Shown: one piece after another, positions 35,219-43,877 of the stretch
Layout: each line of letters begins with the position of its first letter
Numbering within the stretch: position 1 is the first letter of the stretch
From: a virus
IMG/VR virus record: IMGVR_UViG_3300020446_001892
Coordinates: 1 to 64,000 of that record
DNA length: 64,000 nt
Reading direction: 5' to 3' (one strand)
Program-made: the position numbers and the translations under genes
Notes under the pieces: model-generated
Databases searched by the model: none
What the model was told of the DNA's origin: nothing
The model's input: the letters and a program-made list of their open reading frames with translations, nothing else

Positions 35219-35222
35219 CTAT

Positions 35223-35510
35223 ATGTTCATTAAAGAATATAGTATTAAAACTAAACATACACGTAAAAGCAAGTTAGGTGCTGAACATACATATATGAGA
35301 AGCCAAACTATTGCTTTATTTAAGTGTGATAGTTGTGATGAGGAATTTAAACGGCTTAGAAGCAGTATGGATCCTAAGCGTCTAAGTAATAATTATTTTC
35401 ATGTTTGTAAAAATTGTAATGCAAAAGTTTTTGCACAGAAAAAAGGCATAGAAAAGAAGCAAATGTGGGATTTGCCTGCAAGTTCTGATATCCCTATTAG
35501 TAAACTTTAA
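35223..35510 (+). CDS. Zinc-ribbon protein (95 aa)
   Basis: CDSCDEEF and CKNC, 30 residues apart, form a treble-clef/zinc-ribbon pair. The linker has SSMDPKRLSNNYFHV. The N-terminus is basic (IKTKHTRKSKLG). I believe similar proteins are widespread in T4-like marine phages, but their role is unknown to me; nucleic-acid binding is plausible. It lies alone on the plus strand, and its stop overlaps the iscA stop. Confidence 0.7.
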   Translation: MFIKEYSIKTKHTRKSKLGAEHTYMRSQTIALFKCDSCDEEFKRLRSSMDPKRLSNNYFHVCKNCNAKVFAQKKGIEKKQMWDLPASSDIPISKL

Positions 35511-35791
35511 ACAGCAAATGATTCACCACAACCGCAACTGGCTGTAGCATTAGGATTTACTACTTTTAGATAAGATCCGCCTAGCTCTTCTACATAGTCA
35601 ACAGTGCAACCAAATACAAACATTTCTGCCATAGGATCTAACCATAGATTTCCTATTGTTGCTTCTTTGTCAGTTACACCCCATTCGTATTGAAAACCAG
35701 AACATCCTCCACCTTTGACTGTTAGAGATACATTAGGCTTACCTACTTTTGCAAGATAAGCCTTTGCATTATCAGTCAATTGAAGTTTCAT
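35507..35791 (-). CDS. iscA: A-type Fe-S carrier (IscA/ErpA/HesB family)
   Basis: Carries or inserts Fe-S clusters. The three ligand cysteines are in GGGCSGFQY and in SCGCGESF at the C-terminus. ATG 35791 is chosen because it forms an ATGA overlap with the upstream stop, giving 94 aa. A longer frame to 35812 exists but is less likely. It could supply clusters to the phage ferredoxin. Confidence 0.93.
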   Translation of the reverse strand: MKLQLTDNAKAYLAKVGKPNVSLTVKGGGCSGFQYEWGVTDKEATIGNLWLDPMAEMFVFGCTVDYVEELGGSYLKVVNPNATASCGCGESFAV

Positions 35792-35952
35792 TCGCTTTTC
35801 CAGATTGTCCATGCACCGTATGCAATAGCAATGCCTGCCGCAATTTTAGCTAACGGAGCAAGAAACAAAACCATTAAGCCTAGTATTACAAGCGCCGCAC
35901 CATCCCAAGATGTGCGTTCCTTCATTCTTGAATCTAACCACTTTTTAATCAT
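35788..35952 (-). CDS. Small membrane protein (54 aa)
   Basis: The frame encodes a basic N-terminus (MIKKWLDSRMKERTSWDG) and one long or two short hydrophobic helices (ALVILGLMVLFLAPLAKIAAGIAIAY). It overlaps iscA by ATGA and the 61-aa gene at its start, so it is embedded in the operon. Function unknown. Confidence 0.6.
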   Translation of the reverse strand: MIKKWLDSRMKERTSWDGAALVILGLMVLFLAPLAKIAAGIAIAYGAWTIWKSE

Positions 35953-36134
35953 GCGTACTTCTCCCCTTTTGATGTAAAGGAACCGGTAGTTTTCATTCCT
36001 TTTACTTGTTTTTTAACTAAATTAGATTGTTTTACATTTAGTTGTGTTCGACTATTACCACCTGATCCTATTTTATCTGGTCTAGGACTAGTAATTTTGT
36101 CAACTTTTAAGTCTTTTCCACTATCAATATACAT
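35949..36134 (-). CDS. Small basic unknown protein (61 aa)
   Basis: A hydrophilic, Lys/Ser/Gly-rich, probably disordered protein. It is tightly linked to its neighbours on both sides (1-4 bp overlaps). No family recognised. Confidence 0.5.
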   Translation of the reverse strand: MYIDSGKDLKVDKITSPRPDKIGSGGNSRTQLNVKQSNLVKKQVKGMKTTGSFTSKGEKYA

Positions 36135-36427
36135 TACTTACTCCTTACGAAAGTATTTAAACTTTCAAGTGTTTTACTTTGTCTGGAGACAGTTCTTTCA
36201 AGAACGCTTATAGCCGCTCGTTGTTTACGTATTTGATCCTCTAAACTTTGCACATACCTAAAACTAGGTACTTGTTGTTCTGCACCGTCCTCACTAACCA
36301 TAACAATATGATCAACTCCTTGCCCTTTTAATCCTCCTGTGACTCTATTTGGATTTTTACCAGAGGGGAGCGAAGGTTGGTCGGTTTGAATCGGCTTTCT
36401 GCCGTACATTTTGTTTAGATAACTCAT
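36134..36427 (-). CDS. Coiled-coil virion-type protein (97 aa)
   Basis: ATG 36427 has GGAG upstream and a late box at 36445-36451, so it is preferred to the longer frame at 36460. A disordered Pro/Gly-rich N-terminal part precedes a C-terminal coiled coil (YVQSLEDQIRKQRAAISVLERTV). Its first 71 bp lie inside the 3' end of uvsE in another frame. It is likely a late structural or scaffold protein. Confidence 0.55.
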   Translation of the reverse strand: MSYLNKMYGRKPIQTDQPSLPSGKNPNRVTGGLKGQGVDHIVMVSEDGAEQQVPSFRYVQSLEDQIRKQRAAISVLERTVSRQSKTLESLNTFVRSK

Positions 36428-37493
36428 TATTGTTCTCCGTATAGTATTTATGCAGTGCAACAGATGCTAGATTTTTTGCTTTGCTTTCTACCATAATATC
36501 TGCATGTGCCAAAAAACTAAGTGCCCAGTCATTTACAGCATTATTCCACATGTAATCTGAATGAGCTCTAAGTTTAGCTTTTTTGTATTCGCCTGATAAT
36601 AAAATATCCATATCAGGTTTGCTGTCAATAGGATGTTCTACAAGAATATCTTCGCGTGATACGCTGTAATGAATCACAGGACGTACACCACGCCACGAAT
36701 CTATTATGCGAGCAAATCTATCGTCGGAGGGAGATATATATTCTCCTGAATTGACCCAGTGATGGTGTATGTCAAGTACAAGTGCGACATCTTCGCATAG
36801 TTCGAGCGATGCTTCGATCCCCCATTTGTTCTCGTCATTTTCGATTGTAATTGTGTTTCTCGCCTCCGCAGATAATCTTGGGAGGACTGCTTTGATACCG
36901 GCTGGACCTTGCCTGCCGGATATGTGGACGTTACATTTAAAGTCCTGGAACGATTTGCCATAGCCCATCCATCTGATGCAATCAACATGATATTCAAACT
37001 CCTCTATAGATCTTTCAACAATGTCCGGGTTGTCGCTTGCAAGTACAGTAAATTGGCCTGGGTGCATCGATAATCTGACATCGAGGGCTCTTGCTGTTTC
37101 ACCGACTGGCTTGAAGTGTTTCTCGCAGTAGTCACGAACATCTTGCTTACGCCAATAATAAGACCAAGTAGGCTCGGTATAAACAGGAAGCACATCGCTA
37201 CCCAGTCTGACCATACGAAGTTCTGGAGGAAGGCTTCCCACATACTCAATTAACCTTTTGTATGACGCAATGTTGTGAACCATTATGTCCCACAAGCGTT
37301 CTTCAGCTACGTCACGTGTTTGTCTATTCAACCATGCGACAGTTGTGCTACGTGTATTTAGCGGACGTTGTATTTCTTCTAGTAATTTTTTCTTTTGTGT
37401 TTGATCAGGATGCAGATATTTGCAAGCAAACCCTATACGTTTTTGCTGGTTCTTCAAAAAGTCACCTGCTGATGTAAATATTAAATCATTCAT
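36357..37493 (-). CDS. uvsE: UV damage endonuclease (UvdE/UvsE, 378 aa)
   Basis: Nicks DNA 5' of UV photoproducts, an alternative excision-repair pathway. TIM-barrel metal-site motifs are visible: RIGFACKYL, SMHPGQFTVLAS, NVHISGRQG, ITIENDENKWG, LDIHHHWVNSG, IHYSVSRE and LRAHSDYMW. The length and order of blocks are complete. The last 70 bp overlap the next gene. Photoprotection makes sense for a surface-ocean phage. Confidence 0.92.
   Translation of the reverse strand: MNDLIFTSAGDFLKNQQKRIGFACKYLHPDQTQKKKLLEEIQRPLNTRSTTVAWLNRQTRDVAEERLWDIMVHNIASYKRLIEYVGSLPPELRMVRLGSDVLPVYTEPTWSYYWRKQDVRDYCEKHFKPVGETARALDVRLSMHPGQFTVLASDNPDIVERSIEEFEYHVDCIRWMGYGKSFQDFKCNVHISGRQGPAGIKAVLPRLSAEARNTITIENDENKWGIEASLELCEDVALVLDIHHHWVNSGEYISPSDDRFARIIDSWRGVRPVIHYSVSREDILVEHPIDSKPDMDILLSGEYKKAKLRAHSDYMWNNAVNDWALSFLAHADIMVESKAKNLASVALHKYYTENNNELSKQNVRQKADSNRPTFAPLW
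36445..36451 (-). promoter_or_regulatory. Late box ATAAATA inside the 3' end of uvsE
   Basis: CATAAATACTATACGGAG precedes ATG 36427. It separates late expression of the downstream genes, including iscA, from the upstream repair gene. Confidence 0.5.
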
Positions 37494-38193
37494 TAATTAT
37501 GCCTTTAATTTTCCAGGGTGTAAAGCATACACTTCCTAGACTTATGTGGTCTGCTCCTGCATTGATATATGCTTGAGCATCTTGTTTTGTACTTACACCG
37601 CCACCTGCAATTACTTGCACATGTGAATGCTTGTTTTTTATGTATTCAATTAGTTTCATAGTATATGGCATAATAATTTTGCCTGATAATCCACCCTTAT
37701 CGCTTGGTATTGTATTACTTGCATGTATTTGATTATAGCCTATTTCGACTAATTTGTCAACCATATTATTATCAGCTATAGGAGGTATTTTTACAATAGT
37801 AAATTCTCCACGCATATGTTCAGGAAACTTATCAAAACTAGGCCAATTCATAGTATCATTACATGCATCTAAATTAGGACAACTAATGTTAAGTTCTATA
37901 TTTCTTTCTGGACCTATGGCTAATAGTATTTTCTCCCAATCAGAAGGATCTAGAGCCGCTAAACTAAGCACCTGGCTGTAAGATGTTTTAAGCATGCCTG
38001 CGAATAGTCCAGGATTACGCAATCCCAATTGATTACGCCATCCCCATCCGGCTTCAGTCTTTACATAACGTAAAGTTTTTATTATCTGTTTAATACGGCC
38101 TGGTCTAGGGTTAACTGTAAATGTTCCTTTAACACTTATAGCATTTTTAAATTTTAAATAATTCCCAAATGGTGCACTTATAAAATATTTCAT
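37486..38193 (-). CDS. Dihydroorotate dehydrogenase-like flavoprotein (235 aa)
   Basis: The FMN-barrel motifs of PyrD are present: ELNISCPNL, IHASNTIPSDKGGLSGK and VIAGGGVSTKQDAQAYINAGADHISLGS. ATG 38193 forms an ATGA overlap with the upstream stop. At 235 aa it is about 70-100 residues shorter than bacterial PyrD, missing part of the N-terminal barrel or membrane extension. It could oxidise dihydroorotate for pyrimidine supply, but substrate is uncertain. Confidence 0.75.
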   Translation of the reverse strand: MKYFISAPFGNYLKFKNAISVKGTFTVNPRPGRIKQIIKTLRYVKTEAGWGWRNQLGLRNPGLFAGMLKTSYSQVLSLAALDPSDWEKILLAIGPERNIELNISCPNLDACNDTMNWPSFDKFPEHMRGEFTIVKIPPIADNNMVDKLVEIGYNQIHASNTIPSDKGGLSGKIIMPYTMKLIEYIKNKHSHVQVIAGGGVSTKQDAQAYINAGADHISLGSVCFTPWKIKGIINE

Positions 38194-39008
38194 TTCCAAT
38201 TCTCCAATACCCAAGGATCTTCACAATTAGCAGGATTTGGATCTCCGTGAAATACACATAAACAAGTTTCAGGTCTTGGTTCTACATGTTCTATTGTTGC
38301 AAGTTTCCTATTGCCTTTGACACCGCCAGGTGCAAACGATCTATCTGATCTAATTTCCCACTTCCAACTCATTATCCATTCATCTGGGAATAACCTTGCA
38401 TTTTTTCCGTTACGGACTGATTCATCATACAAATAGTCTTGATCACCAAAAAATTGTTTTTGAATAGCTAATGGATCTCGCGAGTATTTGTCCCACAAAA
38501 ATCCTAATTGTCCAGTTTGAAATCTAACTACACTACTATTGTATCGTTGCCATCCTGGTCTCATAACTCTTGTAAAATCTCTAACTGTACACCAGTATCC
38601 CGGTTGAAAAACAAATAACCTATCTAAATTACCTGCAACCACAACGTCGAGATCCATATATAAAATAGTGCCTTTAATAGGCAAATCCGCAGAATACATA
38701 TATGGTTTGCACCACCATCCTGCTAAATTACTTGGTAATGGAATAACTATAATATCTTCATGTAAGCCGTTGGAATCTTCAGTCATACATGCAAACTTGA
38801 AATCAATAGTTGTGTTACGTTTTACCATTCTAAATAAACGGTTTACATAGTCAGCAGAATACTTTGTTCCATGTTTCAAACATAAAACAAAATATTCACT
38901 TTCCGTTGTTGGAATAGCTAATCTTTTAGACTCTTTTTCTCTACGTCTTAATTCACGTATCCGATGCCATTCTTTTTTAGTGTAAATTTCTTTTTCAATC
39001 TTAGCCAT
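38190..39008 (-). CDS. GT8-like glycosyltransferase (272 aa)
   Basis: ILYMDLDVVVAGNLDRLF contains the DxD metal/nucleotide-sugar motif in the setting typical of GT-A retaining enzymes. A downstream FFGDQDYLYDE block and a C-terminal CLCVFHGDPNP segment resemble the acceptor and His regions. It may glycosylate a virion protein or host polymer. It lies between queD and the DHOD-like gene with 3-8 bp overlaps. Confidence 0.7.
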   Translation of the reverse strand: MAKIEKEIYTKKEWHRIRELRRREKESKRLAIPTTESEYFVLCLKHGTKYSADYVNRLFRMVKRNTTIDFKFACMTEDSNGLHEDIIVIPLPSNLAGWWCKPYMYSADLPIKGTILYMDLDVVVAGNLDRLFVFQPGYWCTVRDFTRVMRPGWQRYNSSVVRFQTGQLGFLWDKYSRDPLAIQKQFFGDQDYLYDESVRNGKNARLFPDEWIMSWKWEIRSDRSFAPGGVKGNRKLATIEHVEPRPETCLCVFHGDPNPANCEDPWVLENWK

Positions 39009-39480
39009 CTATGTGTGATATCTTTTGCCATGTAAAGGGTGTATAGATAGCACTATTGGCACCATGCTCTGCACATTCTGCTGACTCGCACCATACTCTG
39101 CCACCTGTGTCATTCTTAACAAGTTCATTAGCAAAGTTCCAAGCATGATAAGCAAAACGCTCTGCACCTACACCATCAAGTTGTACAATCTGTGCAAGTC
39201 CTTTTGTCTCAAGCAATAGTAATTCGTCTTTCATTGGATCATTTTTATCAATCACAGTTTTGTGATCAAAAGTATCTTCTAGCCATTGCTTCAAAGGTTT
39301 CAATCCACCAAAGTCCTGTACCCAGTTCCTATGATCTAAATCACTAGAACCAAACGTAAACTTAAATTGTAAACTGTATCCATGTAAAAATCTACAGTGT
39401 GAATGATCTGCGTGTGGTTGACGGAACACCGCTGAAAGTCCGATGTTGTGTCCGTATGTTTTTGTACTGTAATAAGCCAT
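39001..39480 (-). CDS. queD: QueD/6-pyruvoyl-tetrahydropterin synthase family protein
   Basis: Makes carboxy-tetrahydropterin in 7-deazaguanine synthesis, or a related pterin. DHSHCRFLHGYS gives catalytic Cys29 with zinc-type histidines 28 and 33, and an earlier His11 (YGHNIGL). The 159-aa length is somewhat longer than QueD (about 120). No queC, queE or folE is visible in the window, so the pathway must be completed elsewhere or by the host. A clear sigma70 promoter precedes it. Confidence 0.83.
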   Translation of the reverse strand: MAYYSTKTYGHNIGLSAVFRQPHADHSHCRFLHGYSLQFKFTFGSSDLDHRNWVQDFGGLKPLKQWLEDTFDHKTVIDKNDPMKDELLLLETKGLAQIVQLDGVGAERFAYHAWNFANELVKNDTGGRVWCESAECAEHGANSAIYTPFTWQKISHIDG

Positions 39481-39505
39481 ATTTCTGTGTCCTTGTGTTT
39501 AGTAT

Positions 39506-39534
39506 ATAATACTATATATTTTCTATATTGTCAA
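39506..39534 (-). promoter_or_regulatory. sigma70-type promoter TTGACA-17-TATTAT for queD
   Basis: -35 is at 39529-39534 and -10 at 39506-39511. It would drive queD, the glycosyltransferase, DHOD-like and uvsE genes as one early unit. Confidence 0.75.
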
Positions 39535-40084
39535 GCGAAACATTTTCAAATAACCAATTTTTTGGACATGTCCAATCTATTTTATTATATATTTTAAAGT
39601 TAGTATTAGGATAATGTTTAAAAACCATTTCTATTTGATGCACCCAATATCGTGGGTCAACTGCATTTTTTGTACCAGCATCATAACCTAACGTATCTTT
39701 ATAGATATTATTTACATTATTTGTGTTTGAATAAAGATCAAATCCAATCATCTTTATATCTTGTGACATTTGAGCACCTAATAACACTGCATAAGGACCG
39801 CTCCCCCATTGAAAAGGTTCGTCCCAACGTTCATTGCCTTCATATGGCAAATTAGGCACTGTAGCAACATTTTTAAATTGATTTACCCAATCATGACGTG
39901 TATAAATTTTTCCTTTAAATTGTGCAGACTGGGCTTGTTGCACCATGCGTCTATCTACGCATATAAGATGGTCAACATAAAAGTCTCTTTGAATAGCATT
40001 GCAACCTATTTTTATGCTGTCTATATTGTTTATATCTAAGCCGGATCTACTTTCACCGTTTCCAATTATCAGAGTCATTTTCAA
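39512..40084 (-). CDS. Rossmann-like protein, possibly DUF115/MptE-like (190 aa)
   Basis: The N-terminus LIIGNGESRSGLDI, followed by KIGCNAIQRDFYVDHLICVDRRMV, resembles the GNGPS and N-x-x-xxDYxxxxD motifs of DUF115/MAF-type sugar transferases. QWGSGPYAVLLGAQM is a second conserved block. It may be a glycosyl- or sialyltransferase-like enzyme and would pair with the neighbouring GT8-like gene. The match is weak. Confidence 0.5.
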   Translation of the reverse strand: MKMTLIIGNGESRSGLDINNIDSIKIGCNAIQRDFYVDHLICVDRRMVQQAQSAQFKGKIYTRHDWVNQFKNVATVPNLPYEGNERWDEPFQWGSGPYAVLLGAQMSQDIKMIGFDLYSNTNNVNNIYKDTLGYDAGTKNAVDPRYWVHQIEMVFKHYPNTNFKIYNKIDWTCPKNWLFENVSLDNIENI

Positions 40085-40361
40085 ACATCTTCTTTGTTTC
40101 TTTTATTTCTTTCAATACTTCTGCAAAGGTTAGTTCGTTTGCTTTTTGATAAGCAAAAATAATTTTTATTTTATCTACGCACCACCACCACCAAAATACA
40201 CTAACACTTAAAAAAACTAATATTATTGTACAAATGACATTACGCCTATAATCTTCGAAGCCTATTAAGTCTGTCGTCATAAGAATAAAAACAGCCAAAA
40301 ACGGTAATGTCCAGGCTGCATATTTCCAATATTTAACTTGCCTTTGTATTTTTTTCCACAT
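40053..40361 (-). CDS. Two-span membrane protein (102 aa)
   Basis: ATG 40361 is preferred because AGGAGG lies 7 nt upstream; the longer frame to 40409 starts upstream of that site. Two hydrophobic helices (TLPFLAVFILMTTDLIGF and VICTIILVFLSVSVFWWWW) are followed by a cytoplasmic helical tail. Function unknown. It overlaps the next gene by 32 bp. Confidence 0.6.
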   Translation of the reverse strand: MWKKIQRQVKYWKYAAWTLPFLAVFILMTTDLIGFEDYRRNVICTIILVFLSVSVFWWWWCVDKIKIIFAYQKANELTFAEVLKEIKETKKMFENDSDNWKR

Positions 40362-40416
40362 ATTATTGCCTCCTTGCCTTTTAGCAAGAGTATTTAATCT
40401 TTTTTTCATTGTTATT

Positions 40417-41526
40417 TTATGATGCTATTTGACCAAAAGGTTTCCAGTCTCCAGGTGAACCTTCTCTTATACATATCCATCCTACATAGCCTGTAGGTTT
40501 AGGATCGTTATTCCATACTATATCACCTAATCTAAAACTTCCTTCAACTGGTGATCCTTTACCAACTTGCATTTTTTTACCTTGGACTTTTAAAGGCCCT
40601 GCAATAGTTAGATCTGCGTCTTCACTAAAATTAGTAACATTAATACCCATTTTTCCTTGCACACTTACTTTATTATTAAGAGTAATTGCACCTGTATCTT
40701 CTATGTGTATTCTACATTTATTATCAGTAATAATTTTTAGTTCACTTGTCGTCCACGTTCCTAAACTAAAAGTGCCAACATCGTTATGATCTACAACAAA
40801 TTCATGTTCAAGAGACCCTACACTTAATGCACCATTTGGTGATTCATGACCTATTCCTAAACGCATTGTTTCATCGTCATAGAATACAAAATTATCTAAT
40901 GTTAGTTTACCATCTATGGACAAATTATGTAATGTGCCTACTGATGTTAAATTACTAGATGTAATATTTGCACCTAATGACTGTTCGCTAATAACAGGGG
41001 TGTTTCCTATTCTAAAATCTTTACCTCTAGGTAAATCTATGCTTTGACTACTAAAAAGTCTATCTTGTTGCATAGTAAGCTGTCTGGTGTTTCCTTCGCC
41101 AGACCAAATTAAGCCTTTGTTACTTACAGAATTATTTTCAGCTTTGAATTCTAAATTACTTGTAGTTTCGTTTCTTACGTCTGCTACAACTTCATCAACA
41201 TTTATCTTTTTTGCATTTATAACTCCGTCAACATTTAAATGTCCGTCGATATTAAGTTCATTTGGAATTTTTTTGATATGAGCAATGTCTACTGAAATAC
41301 CTTTATCTGTAACTTTTAATATATAGTCAGAAGCAGTATCTTTTATACCAGCACTACTAAACTGTGCAATTCTGCCGCCTTGTAATTTATTTCCAGATAT
41401 ACTTCTATCTAATACACTAGATAAATCAGGTGCTTGTGGATTTTGTTTAGCAATGGCTTCTACTGCTTGTGATACAGCTTCAAATCCATTACGCATTTCG
41501 TTTAATTTTTGATTCATATTGCTCAT
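40417..41526 (-). CDS. Tail-fibre-like protein with N-terminal coiled coil (369 aa)
   Basis: The start is taken at ATG 41526; the upstream TTG overlaps a late box. A helical N-terminus (NQKLNEMRNGFEAVSQAVEAIAK) precedes a beta-repeat shaft of the type found in trimeric fibres (LNIDGHLNVDGVINAKKINVDEVV). The C-terminus ends in WICIREGSPGDWKPFGQ, a common fibre-end motif. ATAAATA ends 5 nt before the ATG. Confidence 0.7.
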   Translation of the reverse strand: MSNMNQKLNEMRNGFEAVSQAVEAIAKQNPQAPDLSSVLDRSISGNKLQGGRIAQFSSAGIKDTASDYILKVTDKGISVDIAHIKKIPNELNIDGHLNVDGVINAKKINVDEVVADVRNETTSNLEFKAENNSVSNKGLIWSGEGNTRQLTMQQDRLFSSQSIDLPRGKDFRIGNTPVISEQSLGANITSSNLTSVGTLHNLSIDGKLTLDNFVFYDDETMRLGIGHESPNGALSVGSLEHEFVVDHNDVGTFSLGTWTTSELKIITDNKCRIHIEDTGAITLNNKVSVQGKMGINVTNFSEDADLTIAGPLKVQGKKMQVGKGSPVEGSFRLGDIVWNNDPKPTGYVGWICIREGSPGDWKPFGQIAS

Positions 41527-41531
41527 GTAAG

Positions 41532-41538
41532 TATTTAT
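41532..41538 (-). promoter_or_regulatory. ATAAATA late box, 5 nt before ATG 41526
   Basis: The box overlaps the stop codon of the 430-aa gene. A leaderless message is predicted. Confidence 0.4.
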
Positions 41539-42830
41539 CAAGAAACCTTGAGTATAACAGTTTCAGGGTTACATCTACCATTTAGTTTAGTATCGGTTGT
41601 TTTTATATCATCTAAAAATTTACGCAATTTTACTTTGCCTGAATCCTTAAACTCCTTAAGCTGTTCGACTGGTTTACGTAGAGTTTTCTGTATACTTAAT
41701 GATTCGTCATAACCTTGTATTGTTGTGCCTTTTACACTCAATCCAGTGCCATCACGTTGCATGCCTTTAGGGTCAATATTGCTTGCAATATATTTGCCCA
41801 ACTTACGTGTTTTTATGTTGAACACCCAAAGCTCATTTGCTCCTATTATCTGTGCAGGATCAATACTTGCTAATTTAAATTTTTCGTCAACTTTACAAAA
41901 TTTTAATTTTGCAACAAGTTTATCTGCACTATACACTTTTGGCTTTCGCGGTTTACGTGTAGCTTTTGCACTATCAATTACAAAATCAAGTGCCGCAATA
42001 AGTTCACCTATTGCAATACGATAATTTTTTATATCAGCTTTTTTAATATGCGAATAACCTTCTTTCAATTGTGCCCAAAGATCTTGATCTAATTCACTCA
42101 TTTTTTTAAGTTGACCTGCTGTAGGGAATCTTTCAAGCTGGTCAAAATCTACAAGAGCATCTACATAAAATGTTTTTAATTTACGTGCATGTGCTTGCGT
42201 TACATTCTTTTCCCTAAAGTGTGTTTTGAAATCAAACCCTTTAGGGTCGAACGACTTTGGGTCAACTAACCAACCTTCAAGCCAATCTTCTATTGCCTCG
42301 CTTTGTATATATGCTTGATCTCGGATACGTTCTTGTATACTAGGAATGTATACGTTTGCTTTCTGCTTTTCTTCTTCCTTTTTGGTTTTTATAGCCTTTG
42401 ATCCTGCGCCTATAGCCCGTTCGATGCGTTCTTTCAAAAATTTAGAAGCAGGAGCAACTTTTCCGGTAGTACCAGGTAATGTATCCCAGTATTCGTCTTC
42501 TTTAGGATTGTAATCAGGCATGCCATCTAGTAGTTGTTTTGCAGTGATTGCCGCTGTGATACTAAGTTCATATGATGGAGCGGCTTTAGCATACTTTATA
42601 TCTTCTTTTGTATATCCGTTAGATTCCATCCATTTAAAAGTATGAGGAAATAAATCAGCTGGTTTGTAGTTTTGATAGTAAAACTCTCTACTTGCACCTT
42701 TGAATCTATGAAACTTTTGGCCGTCCCATTCTTCCCAACCTTCCCATTTAGGTGCTGAAAGTTTATCACCTCTTCTAGTACGAGGTGCCGCACGGACCGT
42801 TCTCTTTTTAGTTCTTTTCGGCAATGGCAT
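41538..42830 (-). CDS. Large basic unknown protein (430 aa)
   Basis: No family recognised. The N-terminal 25 residues are strongly basic (KRTKKRTVRAAPRTRRG), suggesting nucleic-acid binding, and Lys-rich stretches recur. A strong sigma70 promoter and AAGGAG ribosome-binding site precede it, so it is expressed early. It could be a DNA-binding or host-takeover protein. Confidence 0.6.
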   Translation of the reverse strand: MPLPKRTKKRTVRAAPRTRRGDKLSAPKWEGWEEWDGQKFHRFKGASREFYYQNYKPADLFPHTFKWMESNGYTKEDIKYAKAAPSYELSITAAITAKQLLDGMPDYNPKEDEYWDTLPGTTGKVAPASKFLKERIERAIGAGSKAIKTKKEEEKQKANVYIPSIQERIRDQAYIQSEAIEDWLEGWLVDPKSFDPKGFDFKTHFREKNVTQAHARKLKTFYVDALVDFDQLERFPTAGQLKKMSELDQDLWAQLKEGYSHIKKADIKNYRIAIGELIAALDFVIDSAKATRKPRKPKVYSADKLVAKLKFCKVDEKFKLASIDPAQIIGANELWVFNIKTRKLGKYIASNIDPKGMQRDGTGLSVKGTTIQGYDESLSIQKTLRKPVEQLKEFKDSGKVKLRKFLDDIKTTDTKLNGRCNPETVILKVS

Positions 42831-42856
42831 GAAAAATCTCCTTAACTGTTTATAGC

Positions 42857-42885
42857 AGTATATAGCAAAGGTTGTATTATGTCAA
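42857..42885 (-). promoter_or_regulatory. sigma70-type promoter TTGACA-17-TATACT for the 430-aa gene
   Basis: -35 is at 42880-42885 and -10 at 42857-42862, with AAGGAG and the ATG at 42830 following. Confidence 0.75.
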
Positions 42886-42895
42886 GAGAAAATGA

Positions 42896-43873
42896 TTATC
42901 TAAAACGATTCCTTACCATATCTACAAAAATTTTAACATTAGTAGGCGGTGTTTCTTTTAGTATGCCATGGCCTAAACCACAGACCCAGCCAGTAGTATC
43001 ATTAATTGTATCAAGCCATTTATTAATTTCGTATCTTAAAATTGTTTCTGAATTTTGTAGTAACAAAGTTTCATCAAAGTTTCCCTGCACAAAACCTGAA
43101 GTCACTTTTTGTAATGTCTTGTTGAGATCGATAGTGCTATCTATTCCTATTCCAGTGAATCCTATATCAATTAATTTGTTTAAACTATTGTATGGCAGAT
43201 TTTTTGAATAATATACAGTGTGTTCAACTTGTGCTAATTCTTTTAGAATCTTCAAATATTCTTTATCGAATACTCCTTTAGGCATATTGTGTAATCCACT
43301 GTCAAAAATCATCACACAATCTGCACCAGCATCTGTCTGTTGTCTAATACTTGCTTTTAATAACGGAAGCAAATTATCATTAATAAATTTTATTTTAAAA
43401 TTATTAGTTACTTTACTTTTTCCACAGGCATAATTCATAAGTGTCCAAGGCCCGCCTACAAACCCAACAAGATTTTTCTTATATGGTAATTTTTCTCTTG
43501 TAGTTTTTATTGCCCTTGCCTGAAAATCTAAGTGTTTCATCTTACTTTGTCTATATTGATGATTTTTATAATTTTCCTCGGTAAGGTCAAATTCAAACTT
43601 TGGGCTAGGATTAAATTGTAAAGGTATTCCTAGAGCTTCTATATGGAATAATATATCGCTGAATAAAATTGCCACATCAAAATCATATTCATTTATAGGT
43701 AGCATAGCTACATCTGATGCAACTTGTGGCAGTTTACACATCTGCACAAAAGAAAATTTTTCTTTAAAAGCTCTATATGATGCTTGATATCTTCCTGCTT
43801 GTCTCATCATCCAAATTGGAGGACAAGATTGTTCTACCCTGTTACGGGCATTGTCGAATAATGTTTCGGTCAT
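42896..43873 (-). CDS. hemE: Uroporphyrinogen decarboxylase
   Basis: Decarboxylates uroporphyrinogen III to coproporphyrinogen III in haem synthesis. PPIWMMRQAGRY holds the substrate-binding arginines (24 and 28), AILFSDILFHIEALG the essential Asp, GGPWTLMNYACGK the Tyr region and GLGHGILKETPP the C-terminal His. At 325 aa it is slightly shorter than bacterial HemE (about 350) but all blocks are in order. TTAAATA ends 4 nt before ATG 43873. No other haem gene is in the window. Confidence 0.95.
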   Translation of the reverse strand: MTETLFDNARNRVEQSCPPIWMMRQAGRYQASYRAFKEKFSFVQMCKLPQVASDVAMLPINEYDFDVAILFSDILFHIEALGIPLQFNPSPKFEFDLTEENYKNHQYRQSKMKHLDFQARAIKTTREKLPYKKNLVGFVGGPWTLMNYACGKSKVTNNFKIKFINDNLLPLLKASIRQQTDAGADCVMIFDSGLHNMPKGVFDKEYLKILKELAQVEHTVYYSKNLPYNSLNKLIDIGFTGIGIDSTIDLNKTLQKVTSGFVQGNFDETLLLQNSETILRYEINKWLDTINDTTGWVCGLGHGILKETPPTNVKIFVDMVRNRFR

Positions 43874-43877
43874 CACT

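Noticed and set aside
36428-36460. Upstream extension of the 97-aa coiled-coil gene
   Set aside because: The extension runs over the late box and lacks a ribosome-binding site; ATG 36427 has both in the right place.
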